From Panulirus ornatus (Eukaryota; Arthropoda; Malacostraca; Decapoda; Palinuridae), in the NCBI RefSeq assembly GCF_036320965.1, contig NC_092276.1, positions 10,761,798-10,825,797 on the forward strand: 64,000 bases of DNA, written 5' to 3'. Both the position numbers and the translations under genes were made by a program. The notes below the pieces were generated by a model, which saw only the letters and a list, made by a program, of their open reading frames with translations, was not told the DNA's origin and did no database searches. This document shows, in pieces, positions 9,283-21,765 of this stretch. Every line of letters starts with the position of its first letter. Within the stretch, counting starts at the first letter, position 1.

Positions 9283-11384
9283 CGAGAGAGAGAGAGAAGT
9301 CGGTATCGCCACCAGAGAAATATACATATGTATACATGTACACATCAGAGGTAACTGCTGAAGGACAATTGTAAGCTGTAGTTTATATACGACTAAGAAG
9401 CCAGTCACAGATATAATTGTAGACACAATTGCTCAGTTTGATTCTCATGCCGTCAACACATGTATCATATGTGGTATTCCATCACTGATGTGATTAAGCC
9501 TCTTTTTATGTAGTCTGGTGACGCTCGTAAATCTTGTAACGAGGGGATGACGTAATTATCATAACGAGTAATTATTGCTCTGGCATCGTTTTCACAAACC
9601 ACCCCTCGAGAAACCTTTACGAGAGATAAGGGAAGCTTGAGAATATGTCAGGATCGAGGTAGTGAACTCCGGCGTGTAAGTAACGTAGACTTATTGCTGT
9701 TAATCTAGGATGCGACCTTCTTCCATCCTCCCCTCCCAGTCCAATTGGGGCAAACTGCTTCGCTAAACCAATAAGTGGGAATCGAGACCAGAAGTAGATA
9801 ATGAAAGAACGAAGGTTAAACAACTATATATAGAGAGAGAATCAATAGAAGGACCAACATTTCGATCTTTGAATATATAGCGGGATAAGTGACATTGATT
9901 TATGCCATGGTCATCGTGTCAGTTATCATAATTATCACGGGAGTATGAATACAGTACGTCCAGTTATCATCATTGATGCCTGGTGGATGGGCTCTGTATG
10001 ACATAATGAATTTATCAAAGCTCTTTATTCTCCCCCCCCCTCTTTTTTTTTATCCCTCTCTCCCCAGAATAGATAAAAATGCGGGGGAGATTAAAATCTC
10101 TTTCAAAAAATCCTGAGCATCAAACAGCTACTGAATGACAGCTGATTAGAAAAAAAATATCTGCTGTGTCTAGTTTCCAAAACACCGAGTGGAAAAAATA
10201 TATATATTAATGTCAGTTTCGTTTTCAACATAGTACCGATTAAAGCCATATCATTTCACATCATATAGTGTTATTGTTGGTTATCTTTTTAATAGAGTTG
10301 TTAGAGAAGGTTAAGAAGAGGTCGGACTGGGGAAAGGATTGTTTGAAACACAAGAGAGGACTGAAGTGTGTGCATGTGTTTGGTGCTAGTTCTTTAACGC
10401 ATGTCAGTGGTTATATGGAAGCATGTTTTTTGGTGTCTCTCTCTTTCTCCCTTTCGCTCCCTCTCTCTCTTTCTCTTTCCCTCAAAACAAAAAGGTCATG
10501 AACTAAAGTTAAAAGGAAAAAAAACCACTCTCCGTGAATTGGACCTGACTTCTAATGTCGTGAGAACTGTCCACCATGAACATGTTCTCTCACAGACGAA
10601 CATGACAATTGGGTTCTCTCCATCACTACAACAAGAATGATTCTCTTAAGATACACTGACATCTTCTCTAAACCTCTTCTTCATCCCTGTTTGTGTCCAT
10701 TCTTCGCTGTTGTATTTTACAGCCTTCTGACAATTCCTACTCACACTCATAATTCATCTTTCTTTTTTTTTTTTTTCTTTCTCGTATTCTTCCGCCATCA
10801 ATTCTCCTCGGCGCTACGTTTCCACAAGTCTCGCTGATTTACAGATGTCTCTCGAGATTTACGAGCAGATGTGCTTCTCATAAGACATATGGCGTTTTCT
10901 GTTAAGTCTCCCACACTCCGTGTTCTTCCTTCCCTTTACTTGATTAGAATAGAATTATCTTCTAGACTTCATTAAGCCTGTAGTCTCTTCACTTGTAGTC
11001 TCATTCCTATGTTCTCTGAGCAGGGAATTTCTTCTTCTTGTTTCATGATTTTGTGTTCTTCAACATCTACGAGTTTGCCACTAAAGTCTGACAAATTTGT
11101 CATCGTAGAATCTACTAAAACTTCCTTATAAGATTTCCTTGTAAGTTTTCAGTACTCTTCGAGGTCACATTTTACATATTACCAACCAAATCAGCAGAGC
11201 CATTTAGCTACACGTATCTTGATCATGGAACACCAAGGATTACAGTGTGGCAGGTCTGTGTGTGTACATGGCCCTATCACACACATTTCACCTAGCAACA
11301 CCTGACGTCGAATTACTGTTGCTTTTACTCCTCAAACATACACACTACACCAGACTATACACATATGCATATCAGTGTCTTTAA

Positions 11385-11386
<2 letters not shown>
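9283..11386. other. 2.1-kb spacer, no gene seen
   Basis: Contains short C and T runs near 10032-10052, a pyrimidine-rich patch at 10436-10492 and a T14 run near 10762. Open frames up to 79 codons (10401-10640) include low-complexity serine/leucine stretches and match no family I know. Confidence 0.55.
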
Positions 11387-11439
<53 letters not shown>

Positions 11440-11505
11440 AGAAGTCAAAGCTTTATCTCTACTAATCTACGGGAGGCCAGTTTTCCTTTGTAGTGTGTGT
11501 GTGTG

Positions 11506-11566
<61 letters not shown>
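11387..11566. repeat. Two (GT)n arrays 55 bp apart
   Basis: GT arrays lie at 11387-11437 and 11493-11566, the latter with one CT interruption near 11506. The intervening unique sequence is not repeated. Confidence 0.95.
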
Positions 11567-11569
<3 letters not shown>

Positions 11570-12223
11570 GCGTCTAAAAGTTATATAACTACAACACTGA
11601 TCTGTCAGTGTCTCTAGAGGGTAGCAGTGTGTCCAGGAGCCTAGATCCTTCCGTTCTACACTGACGTGCCTTGTGTGTGTGCAAGTCACGTGTTGAACGT
11701 CTCCATAAGCTTAATATGGCAGCTCATACACTGACATGCCTTATGGGTGGATGCTACGTGTCTTGGGACGTACGAAAGTAACTAATACTGGAACTTGTCC
11801 CTGTGTGTGGCGGTGGGCAACGTCCTCTTGGAATTAGAGTCTCAACTGGTAAACTCACTTCACTAGGACTGGAGTATTACGCTGAAGATCATCCAGCATT
11901 AGACTGGAATCTATAATCATTTTAAACTCTGGTAGATTAATGAGCCTCTTTTTTTCACACCGTCGATAATAATGAACTATATGAGGCCCTCGTTACTGAT
12001 ATAACAGTTGTTATATAAATGTTATAAGTTCCCTGATAAAGGGATGAAGGTTTTATTACGAAGAATGGTTCCTTATGCAGAGAAATTGGTGTTACATCAT
12101 CTATGAGATTCTCCCTAACGAGACACCGGATTTAGAGAGGAAGTTGACAGAAAAAGACTCGCCCCCCCTCCTCCCTCGCTTGTCTATAGCTATACAGGGA
12201 ACCGGGAGACGGGGCCCACTTGG

Positions 12224-12225
<2 letters not shown>
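11567..12225. other. Unannotated spacer
   Basis: The phrase CACTGACRTGCCTTRTG occurs at 11658 and 11729, suggesting a decayed ~72-bp duplication. Otherwise nothing recognised. Confidence 0.5.

Positions 12226-12291
<66 letters not shown>
12226..12291. repeat. (GA)n microsatellite
   Basis: About 33 pure units. Confidence 0.97.
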
Positions 12292-12293
<2 letters not shown>

Positions 12294-12673
12294 ACTGAAT
12301 ATTGAATGACTTTAGTCGTCAACCATGAAGTATGTGAGTGGAACTGACTTATCTGTTCATATCTTAATGTTCATTGCCATCATCTTTAAGGTATGATAAG
12401 TACATGGTATCACTGATGTCTGGGTCAGAACCTATATATCAAATTGAATAACAAAAGGCACTAAAATTAGTATAGCTTTGAATAGACTGAATATCAGAGA
12501 GAAAGAGTGAGTGGTCATCATTTTTTGGTGCAATATTCAGTGGTCTGTCATTTCAAAATTAGGACATGGAGAAAAATATTTTGACTCATGTTGGTTCCAG
12601 TTGCAACGAAAGTCTGATTGACATTTGATCTTCGCGTCGTATTTAGTCCTGTTTTCTTGAATATTATAACGGT
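12292..12673. other. Unannotated AT-rich spacer
   Basis: No open frame or repeat recognised. Confidence 0.5.
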
Positions 12674-13304
12674 ACATGTAGCAGTACCGTCCAGCGGGTC
12701 GGGTGATGGCAAGTGTACCACGCAGGTGGCAGTAATAATGTTAGGTGTACCGTCCGAATGTTAGTGATGGTGAAGTGTACCGTTCAGGTCATAGCTTTAT
12801 ACTTAGTAGCAAGTGTACCGCTAGGGTGTTGATGATGGATGACGGGTGTACCGTCCAATTGATGGCGATGGATGAACCATACGGGTGGTTGAATGGTAGT
12901 GGATGTGTCATACGGTAGGTGAATGGTCGTGGATGTACCATACGGGTGGTGAATGGTAGTGGATGTGTCATACGGTAGGTGAATGGTCGTGGATGTACCA
13001 TACGGGTGGTGAATGGTCGTGGATGTACCATACGGGTGGTGAATGGTCGTGAATGTACCAAAGGGGTGGTGAATGGTGGTAGATGTACCAAAAGGGGTGG
13101 TGAATGGTCATGGATGTGTCATACGGTAGGTGAATGGTCGTGGATGTACCATACGGGTGGTGAATGGTCGTGGATGTACCATACGGGTGGTGAATGGTGG
13201 TAGATGTACCATACGGGTGGTGAATGGTCGTGGATGTACCAAAGGGGTGGTGAATGGTCGTGGATGTACCATACGGGTGGTGAATGGTCGTGGATGTACC
13301 ATAT
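12674..13304. repeat. 30-bp minisatellite, decayed left edge and homogeneous right part
   Basis: The core unit carries GAATGGTCGTGGATGTACCA followed by TACGGGTGGT, 30 bases. From about 12870 to 13304 units are near identical, with GTGTCATACGGTAGG variants recurring as blocks, which points to multi-unit duplication. From 12674 to 12870 units are decayed but keep GTGTACCGTCC. Period 30 keeps long frames open on both strands (10-residue repeats such as VNGRGCTIRV); I regard these as artefacts. Confidence 0.92.
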
Positions 13305-15523
13305 GATTACAGTATTGATGAATCACCATGATGTATACAGTGCCCTCATGACCAACATCTGGTCATGGCATCGATCAGATGCCTCTCAGCAGAAAGATAC
13401 AACATCTGTTCTCAGTCGAGTTGAAATGTATAGGGACTGTATTACATACTCTGTGTATGAAGAGTTCTCTGAATGATCACAATACGTATAGAAAGAAGAG
13501 GATCCAAAATCCTCTTTTCTAGGCTACCGGAACCTTATGAGGATTTGTATAAAGGACATTGAATCCTCAATCTGGAACGTATGTCTCATCATGTGTATAA
13601 TAGAGTCTAGTGCAATGGATAGACTCGTAAATTAAGAACATAAATTATGAATAGCAACGAGATGATCTCTTAATCATTGAGAGAATTCCATAAGTGAAAT
13701 ACTGAGACAGTAATTAGTAAATCTATTTTCCCAACGATATTGCTGATGTTTCAACACCAAAATTAAACATCGACCAATAATTACTTACGTATGATAACTC
13801 CATAATCACGAAGTAAATTTCATTTTACGTGATGATTTTCCGGGAGAGTGTTTTCATTATACGTTTTCTGGGCCATCGCCAATCATCGTCAATGTGATTA
13901 CACGATGAGCCTCTGGCCAGTTGCCTCAGGTAAAGCCATTATGTAATGGCTAATCCCTCACTGAATTTGATTTGTATTGACGCTTCGTACTGACGATGTG
14001 ACGCTGAGTGTACACTTTCACGGGGACGTGGACGGGGGGGTTAGGTGTTCGCCAGGGTTATTGTACGCTGGAGGTGGTGGCCAGCGTATTATTGCTCAGA
14101 GTCAATTTTCTCTTTCTCTCTGTCTTGTGCTCTTTCCCTATCTTTACCACGGGCCTTGATATTTGCTATTGGTTTCTGATGTGGGAGTTTATTGAATGCT
14201 TGCTGAAAATATAGATACATGATAATCATAATCAGCTAAACCATAACAGAAGTCGAATAGACAGGAAGAGATTTATTATCCTCTTTTTTTTGGAGTGTCT
14301 GTGTTATCTTGGCAAACTCCCAGTCCGCTTGAACTTTCCCTTGACCAAAAGACTTATCAAAAATATCAACCAAGGGTTAAACTCTCTGGGTTTTAACTTC
14401 TCCATTGTCCTGTGATAAAACGTATCAGGACCTTCCGTTTTGTTTACTTTCATGCCGTGAATTCTGATAGCATATGTTGATCGGGTACGTCCATATGATG
14501 CAAAGATGTTAGATTAGATTTTATATTATATCGGTTCGATAAAGTGATGTTTAAAGTAACTTTTTCGGGAAGTGCAACAGTATAGAAATAAAATGATACT
14601 GAGAGACTGTAGATGCCATCCATTGTTTTAAGTTTACCACGAGAGACAAAGGGTAGTTGTGTCCGATCGCTTATGCATGTATGCATTCATGTATTCATGT
14701 ATGTATGTATGTATTTATGTACCTATGCATTTTTGAATTTACAGGAGGCCTGTCCATCAGTTCTCCTTGCAACACTGTGATACACAGTGAAAAATATGGA
14801 ACGCTTTTGGTTCGTTTATATGTCGAGATGAATCAGTTATACAGTATAATTTCATATTAATATATCATCACTGAAAACAGAGGAGTTGTTCAGGATTATT
14901 CGTATTTGACTTTAGATTTTGAAGGATAGATTTTGAAGTATTTTACCAGTATTGAATGTCTCAACATTACTGGGAGTTTTAGATGATGTAAGATAGCAGT
15001 GATGAGCTTTTTTCTTTCAGCTGTTTTGAGCTTTTCAATTTTGTTCTTTGTTCCATCTAATTATCGTCAGGAAAATTAATGGTGCATAGTCGCTCAATTT
15101 TACAACCAAAAAAAAATGAAGGAAACTGTTACTTATGAAACGCGTAATTGGCTTGTCATGGAAACATTTCTGAAGGAAGGTTATACATTATTCAGTCGTG
15201 TATGAGTTATACAAAGAATGTTATTTTATATCATTATTATAAATTACAAACTTACTTCTGACTGTTTATGACTTACAATAAAAAAAGGCCTTAATTAACA
15301 TCTTATTCGGGTTAATTATGCTGTTTTGAAAAATGATTTCTTGATCGAAAAATGCTTGGAATATTATTTAATTAAAAAGTCACCACAGCGAAACGTAATT
15401 TAATTAAAATAAGTTTCTGAGCTTAAAAAGGTAAACAAGATAGAAATTAATGTCCGTGTTATAGACATGTGAAATTTCGAATTCCTACGAAATTAATCAT
15501 ATAGAATTAGCACAATATGTGAT

Positions 15524-15525
<2 letters not shown>
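13305..15525. other. 2.2-kb AT-rich spacer, no gene seen
   Basis: Longest open frames are 60-90 codons and unremarkable. A short ATGT-type stretch lies at 14681-14716 (ATGCATGTATGCATTCATGT and following). No element recognised. Confidence 0.55.

Positions 15526-15602
<77 letters not shown>
15526..15602. repeat. (TA)n microsatellite
   Basis: About 37 units, 50 bp before a long CT tract. Confidence 0.96.
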
Positions 15603-15606
<4 letters not shown>

Positions 15607-15647
15607 TTTCGTCCCTTATGAACGCACATTAGTCTTTCATCAACATC

Positions 15648-15842
<195 letters not shown>

Positions 15843-16276
15843 CCCCTTTCAGCTCGTAGTCAAGGGTCAAGGAGTCTCGTCGGCCAGAGCCGACTGCAAA
15901 CACTGGTCAGTGTACCCGAGCATTACCCGAAGCACTTTCATATTTGATCATTCACTGCCAAACATCACACCTGCATCACTCCTGTTCATGTTGGCAGAAC
16001 GAATCATATTGACACAAAAAAAAAAATCCTGAAATGGTGATACTATAAACGAGACTTATTAAGCGTTCAATCTTCCATCTTTTTTTTTTTTTTTTGGCAC
16101 CTAGGATTACCTTTAGATTATATTGAGTTACGACAACCGTGTTCTAATCGTTATATAAAAAAAATGACGACGTTACGGAATTACATACACCGGGTGTATA
16201 CTTACCGTAATAAATTGGTGAGAAAACGAAAATAGTAAGCATCACTTGGAGTTACTTTGTAGCTTAAAATAATCCT
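15843..16276. other. Unannotated spacer
   Basis: Contains A9 and T17 homopolymers (16015, 16080). Nothing else recognised. Confidence 0.5.
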
Positions 16277-16672
16277 TAAAAGTAATTAAGTAATTTCTAA
16301 GGATGAAAAAAATGATTAAGTAATTTCTAAGGATAGAAAAAAATGATTAAGTAATTTCTAAGGACAGAAAAAATAATTAAGTAATTTCTAAGGATAGAAA
16401 AAATAATTAAGTAATTTCTAAGGATAAAAAAATTATTAAGTAATTTCTAAGGATAGAAAAAATAATTAAGTAATTTCTAAGGATAAAAAAATGATTAAGT
16501 ACTTTCTAAGGATAGAAGAAAATAATTAAGTAGTTTTTAAGGATAGAAGAAAATAACTAAATAGTTTCAAAGGATAAAAAAGTAATCAAGTCGTTTCTAA
16601 GGATAGAAGAAAATAATCCAGTAGTTTCTAAGGATAGAAGAAAATAATTAAGTAATCTGTAACGATAGATAA
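16277..16672. repeat. ~30-bp AT-rich minisatellite, ~13 units
   Basis: The unit carries ATTAAGTAATTTCTAAGGAT followed by an A-rich spacer of variable length (AGAAAAAAT, AAAAAAATG, AGAAGAAAAT). Units become progressively diverged towards the right edge (TAGTTTCAAAGG, TCGTTTCTAAGG). Confidence 0.92.
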
Positions 16673-17054
16673 AGTAGACTATGAAGGATTATTTTTTTTC
16701 TCTCTTCGTCTCGAAGTAGAGAACATGAGGAATATACAAATTAACAATGATACGTTGTCACGCGACGTGATGGAAATATTCGTATATGAAAAAAAGTAAG
16801 TATATGGACGAACTCCCTCCCGTCTGTGCTGTTATTCAGTTCACAAAAGATGGAAATATGAAAATCACGGAGGCACGAATTCTTTTTTTTGGGCTGGAAA
16901 ATACGAGTCATGTATAGTGGAATGGTCCAGGAGGGTTTTTTTTTTTAGTGTGTGACGCGTTACGTCAATTAGTAATTAATTGATTGGTGAGGCTCTTTGT
17001 ATCGCTGGTGATACTGTGACGGTGTCGTCTACTTCCGTCGCCGTAACAGTGACG
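16673..17054. other. Unannotated spacer
   Basis: T-run rich, no open frame or element recognised. Confidence 0.5.
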
Positions 17055-17125
17055 GGAGGAGGAGGAGGAGGAGGAGGAGGAGGAGGAAGAGGAGGAGGAG
17101 GAGGAGGAGGAGGCGGAGGAGGAGG
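17055..17125. repeat. (GGA)n trinucleotide array
   Basis: About 23 GGA units with single AGA and CGG interruptions. Reads as poly-glycine in one frame. Confidence 0.95.
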
Positions 17126-17398
17126 TAGGTTCCTTACAGAGCTACCTGTGTTAGGTTGGGGCTACCCTGGCTTCTGTGTTGAGTCGTCATACTGAGGACT
17201 TTGAGCGTCCAAATGAGCACCTGTGTTAAGATGGGGGTCTCCTCGGTTGCTATATATGCTGTATATGTTTTTGTTAGATATAAGAATATCTATATATATT
17301 TTTTTTTTCCTAGTATGGCTGATATGTAAGAGCTCATAAATTCAGTGTCATTCAGTGTCATTCTTCCGCTCCCCAATCTCCTTCCGTTTTTTGTCCCG

Positions 17399-17400
<2 letters not shown>

Positions 17401-17486
<86 letters not shown>

Positions 17487-17600
17487 CCCTTCCTTCCTTC
17501 TTCGCGCAGATATCTGGATTTACCCCCTCGTCTTCTTCTTCTTCTTCTTCTTCTTCTCCTTCCTCCTCCTCCTCCTCCTCCTCCTCCTCCTCCTCCTCCC
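17401..17600. repeat. (CT)n array followed by (TTC)n(TCC)n
   Basis: CT array 17401-17484, then 44 bp of C-rich unique sequence, then TTC/TCC triplets at 17529-17600. The long open frames across it on both strands are low complexity (serine/leucine, arginine/glutamate). Confidence 0.95.
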
Positions 17601-17936
17601 TCTGGTCTCTTATCTCTCTCTTATCTCTCCTCCTGGGACAAGTTACGATGGCACGATCAGATTTTCCGTTTTGTAATGAATGGTCTTCAGATCTGGCGTT
17701 CTTCATATCGAGGGAGAATTCCACCGTGAGAATGGCGCCATTACCGAGAAAACTTGTGGGTCCTCCGAGGAAAGAAAACGAAGGGTGGGAGAAAAGGAGA
17801 GAGAAAATACGTTCAAGACAGTTTTTCTCAAAGGATCGTTCCACTCTCATGCCACCGCGTCGCTCGAAGTGTAGCAGATGCGTTACCGCCGGGCCGTGCG
17901 TTCGTCGTACTAGCACGGAAAGATACGACAGAGGAC

Positions 17937-18048
17937 GCACGAAAGGAAGAAGTATATATAAGATTATTCTTATTATGCACGAAAGGAAGAAGTATGTAAG
18001 ATTATTCTTATTATGCACGAAATGAAGATGTAAGATAATTCTTATTAC
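17937..18048. repeat. Three ~40-bp tandem units
   Basis: The phrase GCACGAAAGGAAGAAGTAT with AAGATTATTCTTATTA occurs three times, the last unit shortened and diverged. Confidence 0.85.
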
Positions 18049-18057
18049 GAGACTTTG

Positions 18058-18182
18058 CGAAGCTCCTACAATGCTGCCGGCACAGTTGAATCCATCAAAC
18101 GTACCCATCTTTGCCTTCGCAAAGAGTGACCTCTCCTTGTACACACTCCTCACTACACTCAGTGTACAGTCATACTCTGGGA
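18058..18182 (-). pseudogene. Diverged LINE ORF2 3'-region remnant
   Basis: On the minus strand the sequence reads ..KERSLFAKAKMGTFDGF.., matching the LSRKAKMGMFEG stretch of the LINE fragment at 37.5-38.0 kb. At DNA level CCTACAATGCTGCCGGCACA.. and CGTACCCATCTTTGCC align with CATACAACATTGTTGG.. and CATACCCATTTTTGC of that fragment. The downstream LYGC block is broken. It is a short decayed piece, probably from a related rather than the same LINE subfamily. Confidence 0.6.
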
Positions 18183-18199
18183 AAGTTCCTTTAGCCTCA

Positions 18200-18298
18200 T
18201 TGCTATGCCTTCGGTACATACACCGACTGTTGGGTATTGCCTCGGTAGATGATTGCCTTCGGTACATACACCGACAGTTGGGTATTGCCTCGGTGAAT
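18200..18298. repeat. 48-bp tandem duplication
   Basis: The phrase TGCCTTCGGTACATACACCG followed by ACTGTTGGGTATTGCCTCGGT (ACAGTTGGG in the second unit) occurs twice in tandem. Confidence 0.85.
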
Positions 18299-18642
18299 GA
18301 TGACGTTGCCTTTAATCTCTGTTATGTGATACGGTCTTAAAACTTGTGGGAAGTTTGCTGGTGTCTGGTGTCCTGATAATGAGATGCTGAGACGCCCCGA
18401 AGAGTAGAGGAGAAATGGTGGAGGGATAATGGTTATGTTAACTAGAAATAACCATTACGTCTTCCAAGAGGTAATTTAGTCTCGACCTAAGCATCCATAA
18501 TGATTGTTGCTATGAATAGGTGCATCAAATTGCTTTGCTCCGAAATTATGGAACAGATAATCCAAATTCTCATTGAGGACGTAAGATACGTTCGTCCATA
18601 AACATTGGGAGGTTGATCTATAGAAATATATCTTGTCGCTAC
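18299..18642. other. Spacer with a 10-bp hairpin
   Basis: TAATGGTTAT (18427-18436) and its exact reverse complement (18448-18457) are separated by 11 bases. No gene recognised. Confidence 0.6.
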
Positions 18643-18643
18643 G

Positions 18644-18671
<28 letters not shown>
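18643..18671. repeat. (TA)n microsatellite left of R1 copy 2
   Basis: Short array of about 14 units, directly bordering the module. Confidence 0.95.
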
Positions 18672-18674
<3 letters not shown>

Positions 18675-18903
18675 TTCCTTCATACTACTCGCCACCTCCC
18701 GCATCAGCGAGGTTGCGTTAAGAACAAAGGACTGGACCCCTGAGGGAACATCCTCAAATGGCCCCCCTCTCTGTCCCTTCTTTTGGAAAATTAAAAAAAA
18801 CGAGAGGGGAGGATTTCCAGCCCCCTGCTCGCCTCCCTTTTAGTCGCCTTCTACGACACGCAGGGAATACGTGGGAAGTATTCTTTCTCCCCTATCCCCA
18901 GGG

Positions 18904-18906
<3 letters not shown>
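18672..18906. mobile_element. Interspersed module R1, copy 2 (~235 bp)
   Basis: Same orientation and order of blocks as copy 1 at 5414-5657: CCGCATCAGCGAGGT, GAGGGAACATCCTCA, TCTGTCCCTTCTTTTGGAAAAT, internal A run, GAGGATTTCCAGCC, CGCCTTCTACGACACGCAGG, ATACGTGGGAAGTATTC, CCCCTATCCCCAGGGATAA. The right-hand 90 bp are essentially identical between copies while the left half differs at many positions. It encodes no evident protein. Confidence 0.82.

Positions 18907-18985
<79 letters not shown>
18907..18985. repeat. (TA)n microsatellite right of R1 copy 2
   Basis: About 39 units, starting at the same R1 base as in copy 1. Confidence 0.96.
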
Positions 18986-18991
<6 letters not shown>

Positions 18992-20541
18992 CATATGATA
19001 CTAAAACAAAAGAGAATACCTCCTGATCCTGGAAAAGAGTGGAATATATTTCGTTGACAGAACCCCTGTCATTCCAACCCTCTAATGGCCACAGATCTGA
19101 CAGTGTCCTGCTCTATGGAAGGCGTAAAGAGGTACTGGAAACTTTCTAGATCCTCTACAAAACTAGAAAAGTTTTCTACTGGGGTTGGATCACCTCTGAC
19201 ACTCAGCGCCCCCTTACGTCTCTTTAGATTCTCGATTTAGTGAACGATTTTCATTTTTCACTTTTCACCGGGATCGGTCGTGTGTGGTGATGTGAAAGTT
19301 TGAAGACTTCTCTTCATTATTTGGAAATAAGGAAAGACTTTTAAAAAAAGAATTTATATCGTGCGCATTAAGATAAATCCAGCGATATGTTGATGTTAAA
19401 CGACGGCATGAAATCCTCTCGTAACTGTACGGTATTATTCACCTTTTCGAAAAAAAGAAGGCAAAAGCTGATCTCTGATTGAAGATACTGAGAGAGAGTT
19501 GTCTGATCTCTTGATTGCAGACAATCAGACGTGGTCTTCCCTTCACTGGGAAGGAAGAGGTTCAGACGAGGTGTCCCACCGTAACTCATCGTGTCCACAG
19601 TGGCTAGGGTAGACATACTTGTCAAGGCCTGCATAGGCTCGGGTAAGATCCGTGAGAGGGAGGGATCAGGGGTGGCAGGTGGTGAGACAATGGAGAGACG
19701 AGAGCACTATCTTCTTACCACCATCTGTCAACAGAAACTCTACAGCCAACCGAAGCTAGACTTAATTTCCCAGATTCTCTCCATTTTCGTCCGCCCGACG
19801 TAATAAATGACCCATACCGTGATGAAAATTTCCATATATATATATATAACAGTTTCTCGCCGACACATCGAATTAAAACTTTTAATTAAACATCTACACC
19901 GTAACTGCTTAACTTGATTCACTCCCATTTCCGGCGCAGTGTTCCGTCCCACAGCATTAGATCCTCTCTATTTGCCCCTTGGAGGGAGAGAACAAATTAA
20001 GTCTAGCAAGACCCGACCCAGGAATAAGCAGTGTGAACTATCGGCTCGCCACTGGAGTTGTAGACTATGGTCAAAATGAAACTGGAACGACTTTACGTAA
20101 GTCCCCCCTACCTGCTTCAGTTCCTAACTTCTGAAGCTCTTCACATTGCCTCTTCCAGACTCCTCCTCCTCCTCCTCCTCCTCTGCTTGAAGAGACGTAC
20201 ACACCACCAAGAACAAAGCATTCGCACCACCAGCAACATCACTACAGACATACCTTAAACCACAGGAACATAACAGACATACAGAAGAACATTAGCATCA
20301 GCAAGATAGACGTAGAGGCTCATGCAGAACAGCACAGACAAGTCTGTCATAAGGAACAGACAGACAGACACAGACTCTTCATCAGAACTGACAGCACAGA
20401 CACCACCAAGATCACGTAAGATTCACAGTCGGTGTCTGTTCACATAGACATATCCCAAACCACGGACAATGACTTTCACCGAACTGCAGTAACACAGACA
20501 TACAGACAACCCTCACCTGATGTACAGACACAACATGAATG

Positions 20542-20542
<1 letters not shown>
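18986..20542. other. Spacer, no gene seen
   Basis: Longest open frame is 88 codons (19368-19634, minus) with no recognised family. From about 20190 to 20540 the sequence is rich in ACAGACA-type phrases (CACAGACA, CAGACATAC), a cryptically simple region leading into the CA array. A short (CTC)n lies at 20160-20182. Confidence 0.55.
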
Positions 20543-20597
<55 letters not shown>

Positions 20598-20605
20598 CAT
20601 AGGCT

Positions 20606-20667
<62 letters not shown>
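20543..20667. repeat. (CA)n and (GT)n arms forming a long inverted repeat
   Basis: A 53-base CA array (20543-20595), a 13-base spacer and a 59-base GT array (20609-20667) make an essentially perfect inverted repeat of about 53 bp. It can form a cruciform or, if transcribed, a long hairpin. Confidence 0.95.
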
Positions 20668-20668
<1 letters not shown>

Positions 20669-20737
20669 ATACGTAAGAGTAAAAACACGACACACATTTA
20701 CAAGGTTAGGAAGACAGAGGCAACACGAGTGTAAATA

Positions 20738-20808
20738 TCTCTCTCTCTCTCTCTCTCTCTCTCCCTGTAAAACACAAATACCAGTCGCACGCGCACGCGC
20801 GCTCGGGC
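20738..20808. repeat. (CT)n array and alternating CG/CA tract
   Basis: CT array 20738-20763, then CGCACGCGCACGCGCGC near 20788, an alternating purine-pyrimidine tract of the kind that favours Z-DNA. Confidence 0.85.
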
Positions 20809-21334
20809 ACACCCGTAGCCCGTCCAGTCCCCGATAGCAACACAGATAAACCTATCACCATCATCACACCTAGCAGGTAAACTGCCAACCACTTGCAACA
20901 TCCTAGCAACACAACCCACATCCACTGCAACACTACACAAATCTAAATACCACTAAGAAGCCCTTTGAGCTCTGGTTTCTCCAGCCGAACTGAGGCTGGA
21001 CCATCACTGTAATGTAGATATATCTATGATAAGAACATAACAAGAATCTAATCAGCTTTCATTTCAGTATAAGGTACCGAAACACCCGTATGTAAAGTTA
21101 TTCTTTACGTATATATACGAGAGTTTAGCGATGATTCGTAAGCGTTACAATGAAGGAAATGAAAGAGTGGCTAGACTTCATTCAAGTGACGTACTTGGAA
21201 ATTATCATATTTTTATGCAAGTATTGTTAGAAAACACATAAAGGATTTATTATCATATTACCCCATCCATGGTGAGCATAAATTCCTATGCTATACATCA
21301 GTTAGAGACTCTAGGCAGAGCGAAAACTAAAAAA
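20809..21334. other. Unannotated spacer
   Basis: No gene or element recognised. Confidence 0.5.
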
Positions 21335-21765
21335 GATGATGCGACACCCAAATGGAAATCGTCACTCTGGGACCTTTATTGTGTTTTAGGCTGACGCCAA
21401 ACCATTTCAGTCAGGTCTAGAGGGTTTCAAGGGTCGTCAGACTTAAAGCTTCTCTTTGGGACTTCTGTTTCTGGCTACTCCCAGACCATTTTGAATCTGG
21501 GGTTTTGTTGGGCCTTAGGGTCATCAAACTTAGAGCCTCACTCTGGAAGTTTTGTTCTTGGCACACGCCATACCATTTTGATTGGGTCTTGTGGGGTTCA
21601 CAGGTCGTCAAACTCAAAGCGTCTCTCTTGGGCATGGGCTTTGCCTAATGCCAGACCATTCAGTCATCTTTTTGTGGACTTAAGGGTCATTAAACTTGAA
21701 GCTTTTCTCTTGAACTTTTTCTTCTGGCTAATGCCAGACCATTCTAATCAGAGTTTGTGGGTCGT
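21335..21765. repeat. ~84-bp degenerate minisatellite, ~5 units
   Basis: The anchor phrase CCAGACCATT (with CCAAACCATT and CCATACCATT variants) recurs at about 21398, 21481, 21568, 21651 and 21734, spacings 83-87. Each unit also has a GGGTCRTCAAACTTA-like and a TTCTGGCTAATGCC-like block. Units are 75-85% alike by eye. Confidence 0.88.

Noticed and set aside
17290..18267. 325-codon minus-strand open frame, the longest in the window
   Set aside because: It strings together a GA/CT array (Arg-Glu), a triplet array (Glu) and a decayed LINE piece. It has no consistent domain.
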